Source: GWF2-33-9 sp964405755
GTDB lineage: Bacteria > Bacteroidota > Ignavibacteria > Kapaibacteriales > UBA2268
Length of the DNA: 7,146 nt
Direction: 5' to 3'
Assembly (NCBI GenBank): GCA_964405755.1
Contig: CAYOPF010000120.1
Span: 1-7,146 of the forward strand
Both the position numbers and the translations under genes were made by a program. The notes below the pieces were generated by a model. That model was not told the DNA's origin. It worked only from the letters and a program-made list of their open reading frames with translations, and searched no databases. Positions 1-6,398 of the stretch are shown one piece after another (the first letter of the stretch is position 1; every line of letters starts with the position of its first letter).

Positions 1-486
1 GCTCAACTTTTTAAATTCATAAATTGCAGATGGAGAAACTGATAAATATGAATATTCAATATTGTTTTCAAAAAGAGTACGAACTGTATCATTCAGCTCT
101 GTTTTAGCTTTGGAAGTACGAACATCGATTAAAGATAATCTTAATGCTGCTCCGAAGTCATAGTCCAATTTTTTCCATTCGCCATATAATCCAGCATTAT
201 AACCCCAGCCGCTTCCTCCGTTGTAATCAACTTTCTTGTATAAATCCTGTAATTCGACTTCCTTGTATTGAGGCAGTACTAACTTCCCGAAATAGAAATT
301 GGAAAATGGAGATACTGAACCATAAGGACCAAACCAAAAATCACCTGGTATTCTATCAACTATCACAGTGTCGAGTTCGGAAGTGATAATTACATCTCTT
401 AAATTTTCCTTCACCAACTGCTGTGAAGTAAGATTGGAAATAGATATTAACAGAAAAAATATTATATAAAGAAAATTTATTTTCAT
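1..486 (-). CDS. Probable outer-membrane beta-barrel protein, N-terminal part (3' end outside window)
   Basis: The frame is open from an ATG at 486 to the left edge, giving the first 162 residues; the C-terminus is missing. Residues 1-21 are a classic Sec signal peptide (Lys2, then a long Ile/Leu/Phe core, then Leu-Thr-Ser before Gln22). After it come aromatic- and glycine-rich stretches that alternate polar and hydrophobic residues, as in membrane beta-strands: about 93-104 (GWGYNAGLYGEW), 107-121 (LDYDFGAALRLSLID) and 143-158 (IEYSYLSVSPSAIYEF). This pattern fits the N-terminal barrel of Bacteroidota-type outer-membrane proteins, some of which carry an OmpA peptidoglycan-binding domain further on; that part cannot be seen here. 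The start lies 5 bp after the WD40 gene stop, so the two are probably co-transcribed. No good ribosome-binding sequence precedes it, which suggests translational coupling. The gene is certain; the barrel assignment is inferred from composition. Confidence 0.72.
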   Translation of the reverse strand, partial: MKINFLYIIFFLLISISNLTSQQLVKENLRDVIITSELDTVIVDRIPGDFWFGPYGSVSPFSNFYFGKLVLPQYKEVELQDLYKKVDYNGGSGWGYNAGLYGEWKKLDYDFGAALRLSLIDVRTSKAKTELNDTVRTLFENNIEYSYLSVSPSAIYEFKKLS

Positions 487-491
487 TCCAT

Positions 492-2351
492 TTATTCTAC
501 AATCAATTTATAGGTTATGCTGTAAATACTGCTCTTCAAATTTATTATAATAGATTTAGAGACCAATTCAGAAATTCTAATGATTTTTGGATTATTATTA
601 TTCAAAAATACTTTTGGAATTATTCCAAAATAATCACTTACAAAAATATCATATTTCTCCAAAATACTACTATCAAATTCAATTTCTATTAAATCTTTAA
701 AAAATTCTGTTCTTATAATCTTTGGAATTGGTTCGAATCCAATTTTTGTTAGAATCTTACAGATGAAATCTACTGATACAGTATTTTTTAGTACAATTGG
801 ATAAAAATTATCTTCGGGAATAATCTTTAGATCATTTACATCTATTATCTCCTCAATATTATTGTTATACAAACTTCTGAATGTCCATTCCGAAATTGGG
901 TCTGATTTGAATCTTAACATTGTATCAATATTGAAGACATACTCGTCGTTTTGAAGATTGCTTTCATAAACATAACTATTCAAAGAACGATAAGGAAACG
1001 AAACTTTGGATTTAATACCCCATTTTCCAATTTTCTGTAGTGTATCCTTATACTGACTTTCTGCAAAATATTTAAATTTTATTAATTCCTTAGGAAGAAT
1101 ATTTTCTTTTTCTGCCTCGACAGTAATAAATATTTCCTGCAAACAATTGAATGTATCTATTTGTTCTTTTCCAATGTCCAGATAGTTCAGCCAAATTCTA
1201 AAATTATTATTACGACCTGCTGTTGCTATAGTGTCGCTCGTTTGTGTAATATCGATAGTAAATATTCCATAAGGTTCCTTAATGAAATACGGCACATATT
1301 TAAAATCCTTAGATGACCAAATTTTTAAAGTACTATCAAGCGATCCGACAAGAACTTCGTTCCTGTCCTTGCTGAACTTGATTTCCCTTATCGACATGTC
1401 GAACTTTGGTTCTACTTTAAATGAGCTTTCTCCAGTGCGATAGAACCCCAATTGATTGGAAGCACCACCAAAGGCAAGCAAATTATTTTCGTTAGTAAAT
1501 GTGGCAGAGTATATTGGCTTGTTGTCGACACTATAGGGAATTTCAGTATTACCATTTGTAATAAGTAGTTTTCCATTATACGTTGCTATTAAAACTTGCT
1601 TCCCATCCATAGAATACTTTAAATCGTAAGCATTTGCATACTGGGATTTGGAAAATGTTTTCAAATTTATCGGAATAGGCAGAAAGAATGTTTCATTGAA
1701 GACGGCAAGGTTTATATCGTCCGTAATTATAGAAAAATTGTTATTTGTGGGATTTGAATCGATTTTTCTTATAAAATTACCAATTGTATAAAATATATCT
1801 GTGGATTTATTTTGTCTGTTCCATAGCACTATTCTGTCCTGAAGGGTAAAAACAACTTTATTGGGATCTTTCAGAAATTTTGCATCATAGTAGTAATCTG
1901 TTCCAGATATTTTAATGGAATCCAATGCTTTTCTTTGTTCAATGTCCCAAACTTTAATTAAACCATCTTTTCCAAGAGTTAACACCAATTTCCCATTTGT
2001 TGAAAAATCAATAGATCGGATTTCTCCCAGATGTGCATCAGGCACCTCCCAAATTAACTGCATTGGTTGGATTTTGTATTGTTTCGTTTTAATTATTAAG
2101 TTTTTCTTTAAAGTAAATGGAACTATCCAATCTACTTGTTTGTCGAAATCATTGGTTATTAACTTCCAAGATTTTCCACTATCCAGAGAAAAATAGATTG
2201 AAAGAGTATCATTAGGATTGATTTTGGTAAATGATATTTTTCGACCACAAAACAAAGTATCGGAATCTGTCGAGTAATTAATTAACTTTTCGGAATGAAG
2301 TTCAGAAAAAAAAAATGAAATAAATACCAGCATGAGACTAAATTTGAACAT
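492..2351 (-). CDS. Secreted seven-bladed WD40 beta-propeller protein
   Basis: This 619-residue exported protein has a signal peptide (1-20, hydrophobic FSLMLVFISFFF, cleavage likely after His-Ser). Residues about 30-80 form an Ig-like module with the motif SLDSGKSW followed by DWIVPF, common in surface proteins of this group. Seven WD40-like blades follow at roughly 106-136 (ends KVWD), 152-178 (VLWN), 192-219 (AVFN), 242-266, 279-304, 320-346 (KIWS) and 362-387 (RIW), enough to close a propeller. Residues 405-619 are an unassigned, probably beta-rich domain. WD40 propellers are protein-binding platforms with no enzymatic activity of their own, so a scaffold role in the periplasm or on the cell surface is inferred. 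I chose ATG 2351 because GGAGG lies 6 bases upstream; a TTG one codon earlier is less likely. The gene overlaps its upstream neighbour by one base and precedes the barrel gene by 5 bp. Confidence 0.88.
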   Translation of the reverse strand: MFKFSLMLVFISFFFSELHSEKLINYSTDSDTLFCGRKISFTKINPNDTLSIYFSLDSGKSWKLITNDFDKQVDWIVPFTLKKNLIIKTKQYKIQPMQLIWEVPDAHLGEIRSIDFSTNGKLVLTLGKDGLIKVWDIEQRKALDSIKISGTDYYYDAKFLKDPNKVVFTLQDRIVLWNRQNKSTDIFYTIGNFIRKIDSNPTNNNFSIITDDINLAVFNETFFLPIPINLKTFSKSQYANAYDLKYSMDGKQVLIATYNGKLLITNGNTEIPYSVDNKPIYSATFTNENNLLAFGGASNQLGFYRTGESSFKVEPKFDMSIREIKFSKDRNEVLVGSLDSTLKIWSSKDFKYVPYFIKEPYGIFTIDITQTSDTIATAGRNNNFRIWLNYLDIGKEQIDTFNCLQEIFITVEAEKENILPKELIKFKYFAESQYKDTLQKIGKWGIKSKVSFPYRSLNSYVYESNLQNDEYVFNIDTMLRFKSDPISEWTFRSLYNNNIEEIIDVNDLKIIPEDNFYPIVLKNTVSVDFICKILTKIGFEPIPKIIRTEFFKDLIEIEFDSSILEKYDIFVSDYFGIIPKVFLNNNNPKIIRISELVSKSIIINLKSSIYSITYKLIVE

Positions 2352-3691
2352 CAATTTCCTCCGCTTCTAAACAAATAGAACGGTACAATTGTGCTCGATA
2401 TCTCAACTGTGTTATCATCTATTGGAATTGCCTGTATTATAAATTGATAGTAACCATTTGCTACCCAGGGTGGGGGAGTGTAGGAAGAAACATATTCCCC
2501 ACGATCCATCCTCAAATTTTTCATTATTTCTTGATTTTGTCCAACAGTAAGCATCTCTACTTTTTTACCAATAGCATCAATTATATATCCTGTTACATAA
2601 CAATCGTCGTCGAGCTTATATCGCACAGTTGGACCTGCCGAAGCTGCAGGATAATCTTTCGGATCGACCATCTCGGCTTCCACTATCACAGCATTTGGAA
2701 TGTATGGACAACGGGTTGCTAATAGCACGGGAGGGGTAATGTTACCCAACTCATCGATAAAGTGAGCATAAAGGTTATAGCAATACTGCACACTTCTGTA
2801 GCGGACACTGTCGTCAAACACTCCATAGAAATGGTCGATGTTCTGAGCATTTCCCTGAGAAATAAATGCAGGATTGAAATATGCAGAACCAGGCATACAG
2901 GATGCTACAGTATCATATTTTAATGCGGTCTCATCGATAGACAAATCTACTTTCAATGCTTTGGCAACAGTATAACCATAAACGTTGTATTCGCTTTTCA
3001 TTATCCATTCGTATTTGGTTTTACGGACGTGGTCGTACTTAACAATAAAATCTTTTAGGATAGTCTCGAAACTTGGTTTTGTTGGGTTTTCGAAAATTAC
3101 AATATTTTTTACCCCATCGTGCATTTCTATATTGTCGTCGCTATGGAACCAGATAATATTATCTAAGACAATTGAATCTTTTTCTGTTTTATAGGCAACT
3201 GCCTGAAAATATCTTGTTGGTGTTTTCCATTCTATCATCTCGGGAATATACTTGCCGGTTTTGCTAACTATACGAAACCGCCCCATCATCTTGGATGAAT
3301 CAAGTTCGACATATTGCGATTTATCATAAGTGTTCGGACCAAGCAAACTGATACTAAACATACCATCAATGATAAAAGGTTGAATTAAATAACCACTATC
3401 TGGATATTCATAACCTGTTTGGGCTGCAACTTTCAAATCGGTTCTCTGCAACAATATTTCCATATCACTCAGATCCATATTGTATTGTTCTGGGAATTTG
3501 ATATGAAATGTTGAATTTGTGAAATAATACCATTTGGGATTTGTTTTGGTAATTACAACATCGAATTCCAACGATTCCCGGTTTGGTTTCTGTAAATTAG
3601 TTATTTTAACAACTGCTAATGTATCGAACGGTTGGGATAGAACAGCAGTAATTATTCCAAAAAAAAATACTATGTAAATTATTAATTTCAC
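2351..3691 (-). CDS. Exported multidomain surface protein with FlgD-like C-terminal module
   Basis: This 446-residue protein starts at a GTG whose G is also the last base of the preceding gene's stop (TAGTG). A stop lies five codons upstream in frame with no better start between, and the GTG is needed to encode the signal peptide (1-19, cleavage likely after Val-Leu-Ser). Residues about 22-165 look like a beta-sandwich: SLEFDVVITKT, then FHIKFPEQYNMDLSDMEILL, then GRFRIVSKTGKYIPEMIEW. The order resembles cohesin or Ig-like folds, but this is a weak fold-level impression. Residues about 226-322 resemble an FnIII domain (EYNVYGYTVAK ... YNLYAHFIDELGN). Residues about 358-422 fit the FlgD-like Ig module (CYVTGYIIDAIGKKVEML ... 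WVANGYYQFIIQAI). Four cysteines (265, 304, 328, 364) could form disulfides after export. No enzymatic motif is visible. It overlaps the WD40 gene by one base, so it likely belongs to the same surface assembly. Exact function unknown. Confidence 0.85.
   Translation of the reverse strand: MKLIIYIVFFFGIITAVLSQPFDTLAVVKITNLQKPNRESLEFDVVITKTNPKWYYFTNSTFHIKFPEQYNMDLSDMEILLQRTDLKVAAQTGYEYPDSGYLIQPFIIDGMFSISLLGPNTYDKSQYVELDSSKMMGRFRIVSKTGKYIPEMIEWKTPTRYFQAVAYKTEKDSIVLDNIIWFHSDDNIEMHDGVKNIVIFENPTKPSFETILKDFIVKYDHVRKTKYEWIMKSEYNVYGYTVAKALKVDLSIDETALKYDTVASCMPGSAYFNPAFISQGNAQNIDHFYGVFDDSVRYRSVQYCYNLYAHFIDELGNITPPVLLATRCPYIPNAVIVEAEMVDPKDYPAASAGPTVRYKLDDDCYVTGYIIDAIGKKVEMLTVGQNQEIMKNLRMDRGEYVSSYTPPPWVANGYYQFIIQAIPIDDNTVEISSTIVPFYLFRSGGN
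2358..2362 (-). promoter_or_regulatory. Shine-Dalgarno site of the WD40 gene
   Basis: On the minus strand GGAGG stands 6 bases before ATG 2351. It is embedded in the last codons of the upstream gene (Ser-Gly-Gly-Asn-stop), and it decides the start: from the alternative TTG at 2354 the spacing would be only 3 bases. It is the only textbook Shine-Dalgarno sequence at normal spacing that I see in the window. Confidence 0.75.
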
Positions 3692-5784
3692 TATTTTTCC
3701 CGGTTATTCCAACTTACGTTGTAATCTCTTGTTGTGATTATGCCATCCATATCATAATCCAACATCATATAACCGGTTTGAGATATGTTATCCCAAACTA
3801 CTAAATGGTCCCTCTTGAATGTGAAAGGATTCAACACATTTTCCATTTGATTTTGCCCAATGGCATCTGTTAAATTATAACCTGCCTTCAATGCAAATTG
3901 TCGTGTTGTTGGTGTTGCTTCAACTAATTTTAATGATGCTGTTCCACCAAGCACAAAACTTGGTTGCGAAAAATCATATACTTTGGAATTATTTTCTGCA
4001 ATTAGTCTTATTGGATCTAGTGTTTTAACCGAAGCGTGATTTCTGTGAAGGACAACTAAATCGAACGATGACGACTGGTTCTTGGGATCGTATTCGGATT
4101 TTGTAATTCGTATGTTTGGATTGCCATTCAAATCAACTATCTTTCCATCATAGCGAACCAGCAATAGTTTGCTGAATTTCACCTCAGGATTTACTGTATT
4201 TCGGAATTCCAGCACAACCCAATCTACTACTGAATCGGGCACTGAAGTAATCTGATTTACATTAATGTTTACTTTATTGTATGGATATTGCTGCTGTTTT
4301 ATGCCCTCGACCAACAAGTTGCCCTGCATTCCGTTCCATAGGTCTGTTCTCATCAATCCATTGGAATTGCCTAGATAGGAACCTTCCAACAATACTTGGG
4401 ACTGAACAATAATTGATAATGAAGTTGATAGACCAATTGCAAAAGAACCTGTTGAGTTGAATTTATTGTAATTCGCAAAAGCCCATCCATATTTACTTTC
4501 AAGTTGGGGTACTCCGGATTCTAAATCCAGATAATCTGTTCCTTCCCATTTTTGAAGTAAGAGTTCCAAAAATGAATCGGACAAAAATCCAGTTTCGTCG
4601 TAGGGTTTGCTTAAATCATAGCGCCAGCCATAACCAAAGTTTGCATTAAATCCGTTAGATATAGAATTATTATTCGCGTCGAATGCCTCTATATCGATTG
4701 AACGTTGGATTTTAGCATTAGAATCATCAAATCGAGGATATGTTTTCATTCGCATATCCAAGAGTATCGAACTTATGTTGCCTTTGGAATCATTATCTGC
4801 AAAGAAAAAGTAAGTGTAGGGATTATGGAAATAAGCTCGTTCTCCTGTGGGAATTTGGGTACGAAGGAACATTCCGGAAATTTCGGAATGAGTTGTATCC
4901 AAAAATATTGGATTATATCGATTACGGTATATCAAGGTATCGGCTAATGCAAGAATTTTTGCTCGCAATTCCAACGTATCGTTCACAGATACATTTTTAG
5001 TTAAAATCAACGAATCGGTATTACGAACACGAAGATTCTTCAGAACATTTTTATCAGTGGGAATTTCGCCTGTGGTCGATAAGGAACCACTGCCAATATA
5101 TGTTACGTTAACAGAGTTTTCAAATCTTGGTTCATAAGCAAGATTGGCACCCACATGCCTTTCAATTTCGGTAGAATCTTTCATCGTAAAGTTATTAACT
5201 TCGGAATTTCGTAAGTCGCCAGAGGTTAGTGTTAATTTCGAGGTTATTTCAAACCCTCCCGACTTAACATTTACCCCTAATGGGTTATCAATATTAAGAC
5301 GGGAAAATTTGCCGTTTGCCAATAAATCTTGGGATTTCGTGTTGTTTCTCATAACTAAATCACGATGAGCAACATATCGAGAGCTATCGTTAACTACCGT
5401 TGATTGTGCAATAACATCTTCGGGATTAGTACCTGTGTAATAAGTAGTTAAAAGAGCATCGTTTCCAAAAATCATAGAATCACGAACTACAATACTTCTA
5501 ATGGAACCAAAGTTATCTTTCTTTGTGTCAGAAACAAATTTCTTACCCTGGTTTTTTATTACAAGTTGGTTGTAAACCATATTGGGAACTTCGTAATAAA
5601 CTGATGTTGAGTTTTGTAAAAGCTCAAAACGACCATCAATTGTATCTTGTCTCATTTGCACCTGACCGCTTTTAACTTTAATTGTTCCCATATTTTCTAT
5701 CTTACCAGAACTATTAAGAGTTTGGGAAGTTGTTGCTGCAACTCCCAAAATCATAATAGCAATATGTAAGATTATTTTTTTCAT
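3691..5784 (-). CDS. Exported beta-solenoid surface protein with C-terminal dockerin-like calcium loop
   Basis: This is a 697-residue protein with a signal peptide (1-20, KKIILHIAIMILGVAATTS). Residues about 25-285 hold repeated, Asn/Thr/Ser-rich strands such as LVIKNQGKKFV, LNIDNPLGVNVKSG, KLTLTSGDL, VNVTYIGSGS and LRVRNTDSLILTKNVSVNDTLEL, the pattern of Bacteroidota beta-solenoid surface proteins. Residues about 463-640 carry a recurrent module of that phylum: VLLEGSYLG, then SVPDSVVDWVVLEFRN, then DGKIVDLNG, then VVLHRNH. It ends with a single EF-hand loop at 676-687 (Asp676, Asp678, Asp680, Gly681, Asp687) followed by the typical SWNNR tail, a dockerin-like type I half-site. A surface structural or adhesive role and calcium binding are inferred from these families. 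AAGGAAAC lies about 6 bases before ATG 5784. It overlaps the next gene by one base (TAGTG) and is the first gene of the tight operon, directly after the DUF559 cassette. Confidence 0.88.
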   Translation of the reverse strand: MKKIILHIAIMILGVAATTSQTLNSSGKIENMGTIKVKSGQVQMRQDTIDGRFELLQNSTSVYYEVPNMVYNQLVIKNQGKKFVSDTKKDNFGSIRSIVVRDSMIFGNDALLTTYYTGTNPEDVIAQSTVVNDSSRYVAHRDLVMRNNTKSQDLLANGKFSRLNIDNPLGVNVKSGGFEITSKLTLTSGDLRNSEVNNFTMKDSTEIERHVGANLAYEPRFENSVNVTYIGSGSLSTTGEIPTDKNVLKNLRVRNTDSLILTKNVSVNDTLELRAKILALADTLIYRNRYNPIFLDTTHSEISGMFLRTQIPTGERAYFHNPYTYFFFADNDSKGNISSILLDMRMKTYPRFDDSNAKIQRSIDIEAFDANNNSISNGFNANFGYGWRYDLSKPYDETGFLSDSFLELLLQKWEGTDYLDLESGVPQLESKYGWAFANYNKFNSTGSFAIGLSTSLSIIVQSQVLLEGSYLGNSNGLMRTDLWNGMQGNLLVEGIKQQQYPYNKVNINVNQITSVPDSVVDWVVLEFRNTVNPEVKFSKLLLVRYDGKIVDLNGNPNIRITKSEYDPKNQSSSFDLVVLHRNHASVKTLDPIRLIAENNSKVYDFSQPSFVLGGTASLKLVEATPTTRQFALKAGYNLTDAIGQNQMENVLNPFTFKRDHLVVWDNISQTGYMMLDYDMDGIITTRDYNVSWNNREK

Positions 5785-5795
5785 ATTTTGTTTCC

Positions 5796-5833
5796 TTTTC
5801 CCCCTCTCTGAGGGGGTTAGGGGGAGGACCTAA
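5796..5833 (-). repeat. Palindromic repeat unit 1, between DUF559 and the solenoid gene
   Basis: A 38-base GC-rich unit in an AT-rich region. Its core is a perfect 7-bp stem (CCCCCTC / GAGGGGG at 5800-5806 and 5810-5816) with loop TCT, followed on the plus strand by a TTAGGGGGAGG arm. It is nearly identical to unit 2 (one indel and two substitutions). It fills the 50-bp gap between the DUF559 stop and the solenoid gene start, so it lies in the 5' leader of that gene and could fold in the mRNA just before the Shine-Dalgarno. Confidence 0.9.
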
Positions 5834-5834
5834 C

Positions 5835-6293
5835 TCATTTTTTTAATATTATATCCCCTTTTGATTTCCTCTCTATTTTCCCCTCTCTGAGGGGGTTAGG
5901 CGGAGGTCCTAATTTTTCGATCTCTTTTATCTTCAAAATCAAATCTTGTCGAATTCCTTCAATATTATTTAAAATTTCATAGCCACTATAACGGATAAAA
6001 TTAAAGCCTGCATTTTCAAGTTCGTTTTGTCTGCAATTATCAGATATTTTTGCTTCAACATTATCATGAGTTGAACCATCAACTTCGATAATTAAATTTA
6101 ATTCTTTACAAAAAAAATCTACTATATAATTTAATAATGACTTCTGTCGGTTAAATTTATAGCCTTCTAATTGACTCGATTTTAAAATATTTTTCCAAAG
6201 AACAATTTCTGATTTTGTTGAATTATTTCTTAAACTACGTGCTTTTTCCTTAAGATTTTTGTTATAATACTTTATGTATGGTTTTTCACTCAT
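5835..6293 (-). CDS. DUF559 family (Vsr-like) PD-(D/E)XK endonuclease-fold protein
   Basis: This 152-residue protein has the full DUF559 signature in order: ARSLRNNSTKSEIVLW (18-33, with Glu29), GYKFNRQ (44-50), YIVDFFC (56-62, Asp59), LIIEVDGSTHD (67-77, Glu70, Asp72, His76), DNCRQNELENAGFNFIRYSG (85-104) and a final helix to about 127. Asp59 and Glu70 match the acidic metal-binding residues of the PD-(D/E)XK fold shared with very-short-patch-repair nucleases, so DNA cleavage or binding is likely, but the biological target of this family is not established. Residues 129-139 (GPPPNPLREGK) are translated from repeat unit 2, and the tail to 152 looks like an addition to the usual domain. ATG 6293 has no close Shine-Dalgarno; GGAGG from repeat unit 3 sits 11 bases upstream. 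It is a cytoplasmic protein without a signal peptide, unlike every neighbour, and probably arrived with its flanking repeats. Confidence 0.93.
   Translation of the reverse strand: MSEKPYIKYYNKNLKEKARSLRNNSTKSEIVLWKNILKSSQLEGYKFNRQKSLLNYIVDFFCKELNLIIEVDGSTHDNVEAKISDNCRQNELENAGFNFIRYSGYEILNNIEGIRQDLILKIKEIEKLGPPPNPLREGKIERKSKGDIILKK
5876..5912 (-). repeat. Palindromic repeat unit 2, inside the DUF559 coding sequence
   Basis: This 37-base copy nearly matches unit 1 (one C fewer in the first arm, G to C and A to T changes in the second half). It has a 6-bp stem (5880-5885 with 5889-5894) and loop TCT. It is read in frame by the DUF559 gene as Gly-Pro-Pro-Pro-Asn-Pro-Leu-Arg-Glu-Gly, so the repeat has been absorbed into the protein's C-terminal tail. 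It has the same orientation as unit 1, and their starts are 80 bases apart. Confidence 0.9.
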
Positions 6294-6302
6294 TTTTTAT
6301 AT

Positions 6303-6343
6303 AACCTCCCCCTTAATCCCCCTCACAGAGGGGGATTTTTTTT
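6303..6343 (+). repeat. Palindromic repeat unit 3, inverted copy upstream of DUF559, terminator-like
   Basis: The unit is the reverse complement in form of units 1 and 2 (AACCTCCCCCTTAAT then CCCCCTC hairpin). It holds a perfect 10-bp stem: AATCCCCCTC (6315-6324), loop ACA, and the matching arm (6328-6337), followed by TTTTTT on the plus strand. In sequence it looks like an intrinsic terminator for plus-strand transcription, but no plus-strand gene exists here. It would not act as a U-tract terminator for the minus-strand genes. With unit 1 it brackets the DUF559 gene as an inverted repeat pair. Confidence 0.87.
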
Positions 6344-6344
6344 C

Positions 6345-6381
6345 TTTTCCTCTCATCAAAGGGGAAAGGGGAGGTTCTGAA
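6345..6381 (-). repeat. Palindromic repeat unit 4, diverged copy
   Basis: A diverged member of the same family in the orientation of units 1 and 2: it begins TTTTCC, has TCTCATCAAAGGGG in place of the clean hairpin, and ends GGGGAGGTTCTGAA, aligning with the GGGGGAGGACCTAA end of unit 1. Units 3 and 4 abut head to head in the 105-bp space between the G8-like gene's stop and DUF559, and with a few AT-rich bases on each side they account for that whole spacer. I see no convincing promoter in it. Confidence 0.7.
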
Positions 6382-6398
6382 TTTCAAATAACTAATTA

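Noticed and set aside
1915..2196. Open frame on the plus strand inside the WD40 gene (93 codons)
   Set aside because: It lies wholly antisense to a gene with clear domain content, its translation has no recognisable domain, and no ribosome-binding site or plus-strand context supports it. The same applies to plus-strand frames at 144-386, 2444-2722, 2985-3194, 4705-5000, 5144-5368 and 6865-7119.
492..2351. PorE-like type IX secretion component
   Set aside because: PorE combines TPR, propeller, carboxypeptidase-regulatory and OmpA-like domains; only the propeller is visible here.
2352..2354. TTG as start of the WD40 gene
   Set aside because: It would lie only 3 bases from GGAGG, while ATG one codon later has ideal 6-base spacing.
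5853..5873. Possible fifth degenerate repeat copy (CCCCTTTTGATTTCCTCTC)
   Set aside because: It slightly resembles diverged unit 4, but the match is short and low-complexity, and it lacks both the hairpin and the GGAGG arm.
6303..6343. Terminator for the G8-like gene
   Set aside because: The T-tract is on the plus strand; for the minus-strand transcript the stem is followed by ATTAAGGGGG, not a U-tract.
5796..6381. CRISPR array
   Set aside because: The four repeat units vary in sequence and orientation, are irregularly spaced, and one is inside a coding sequence; there are no uniform spacers and no cas genes.
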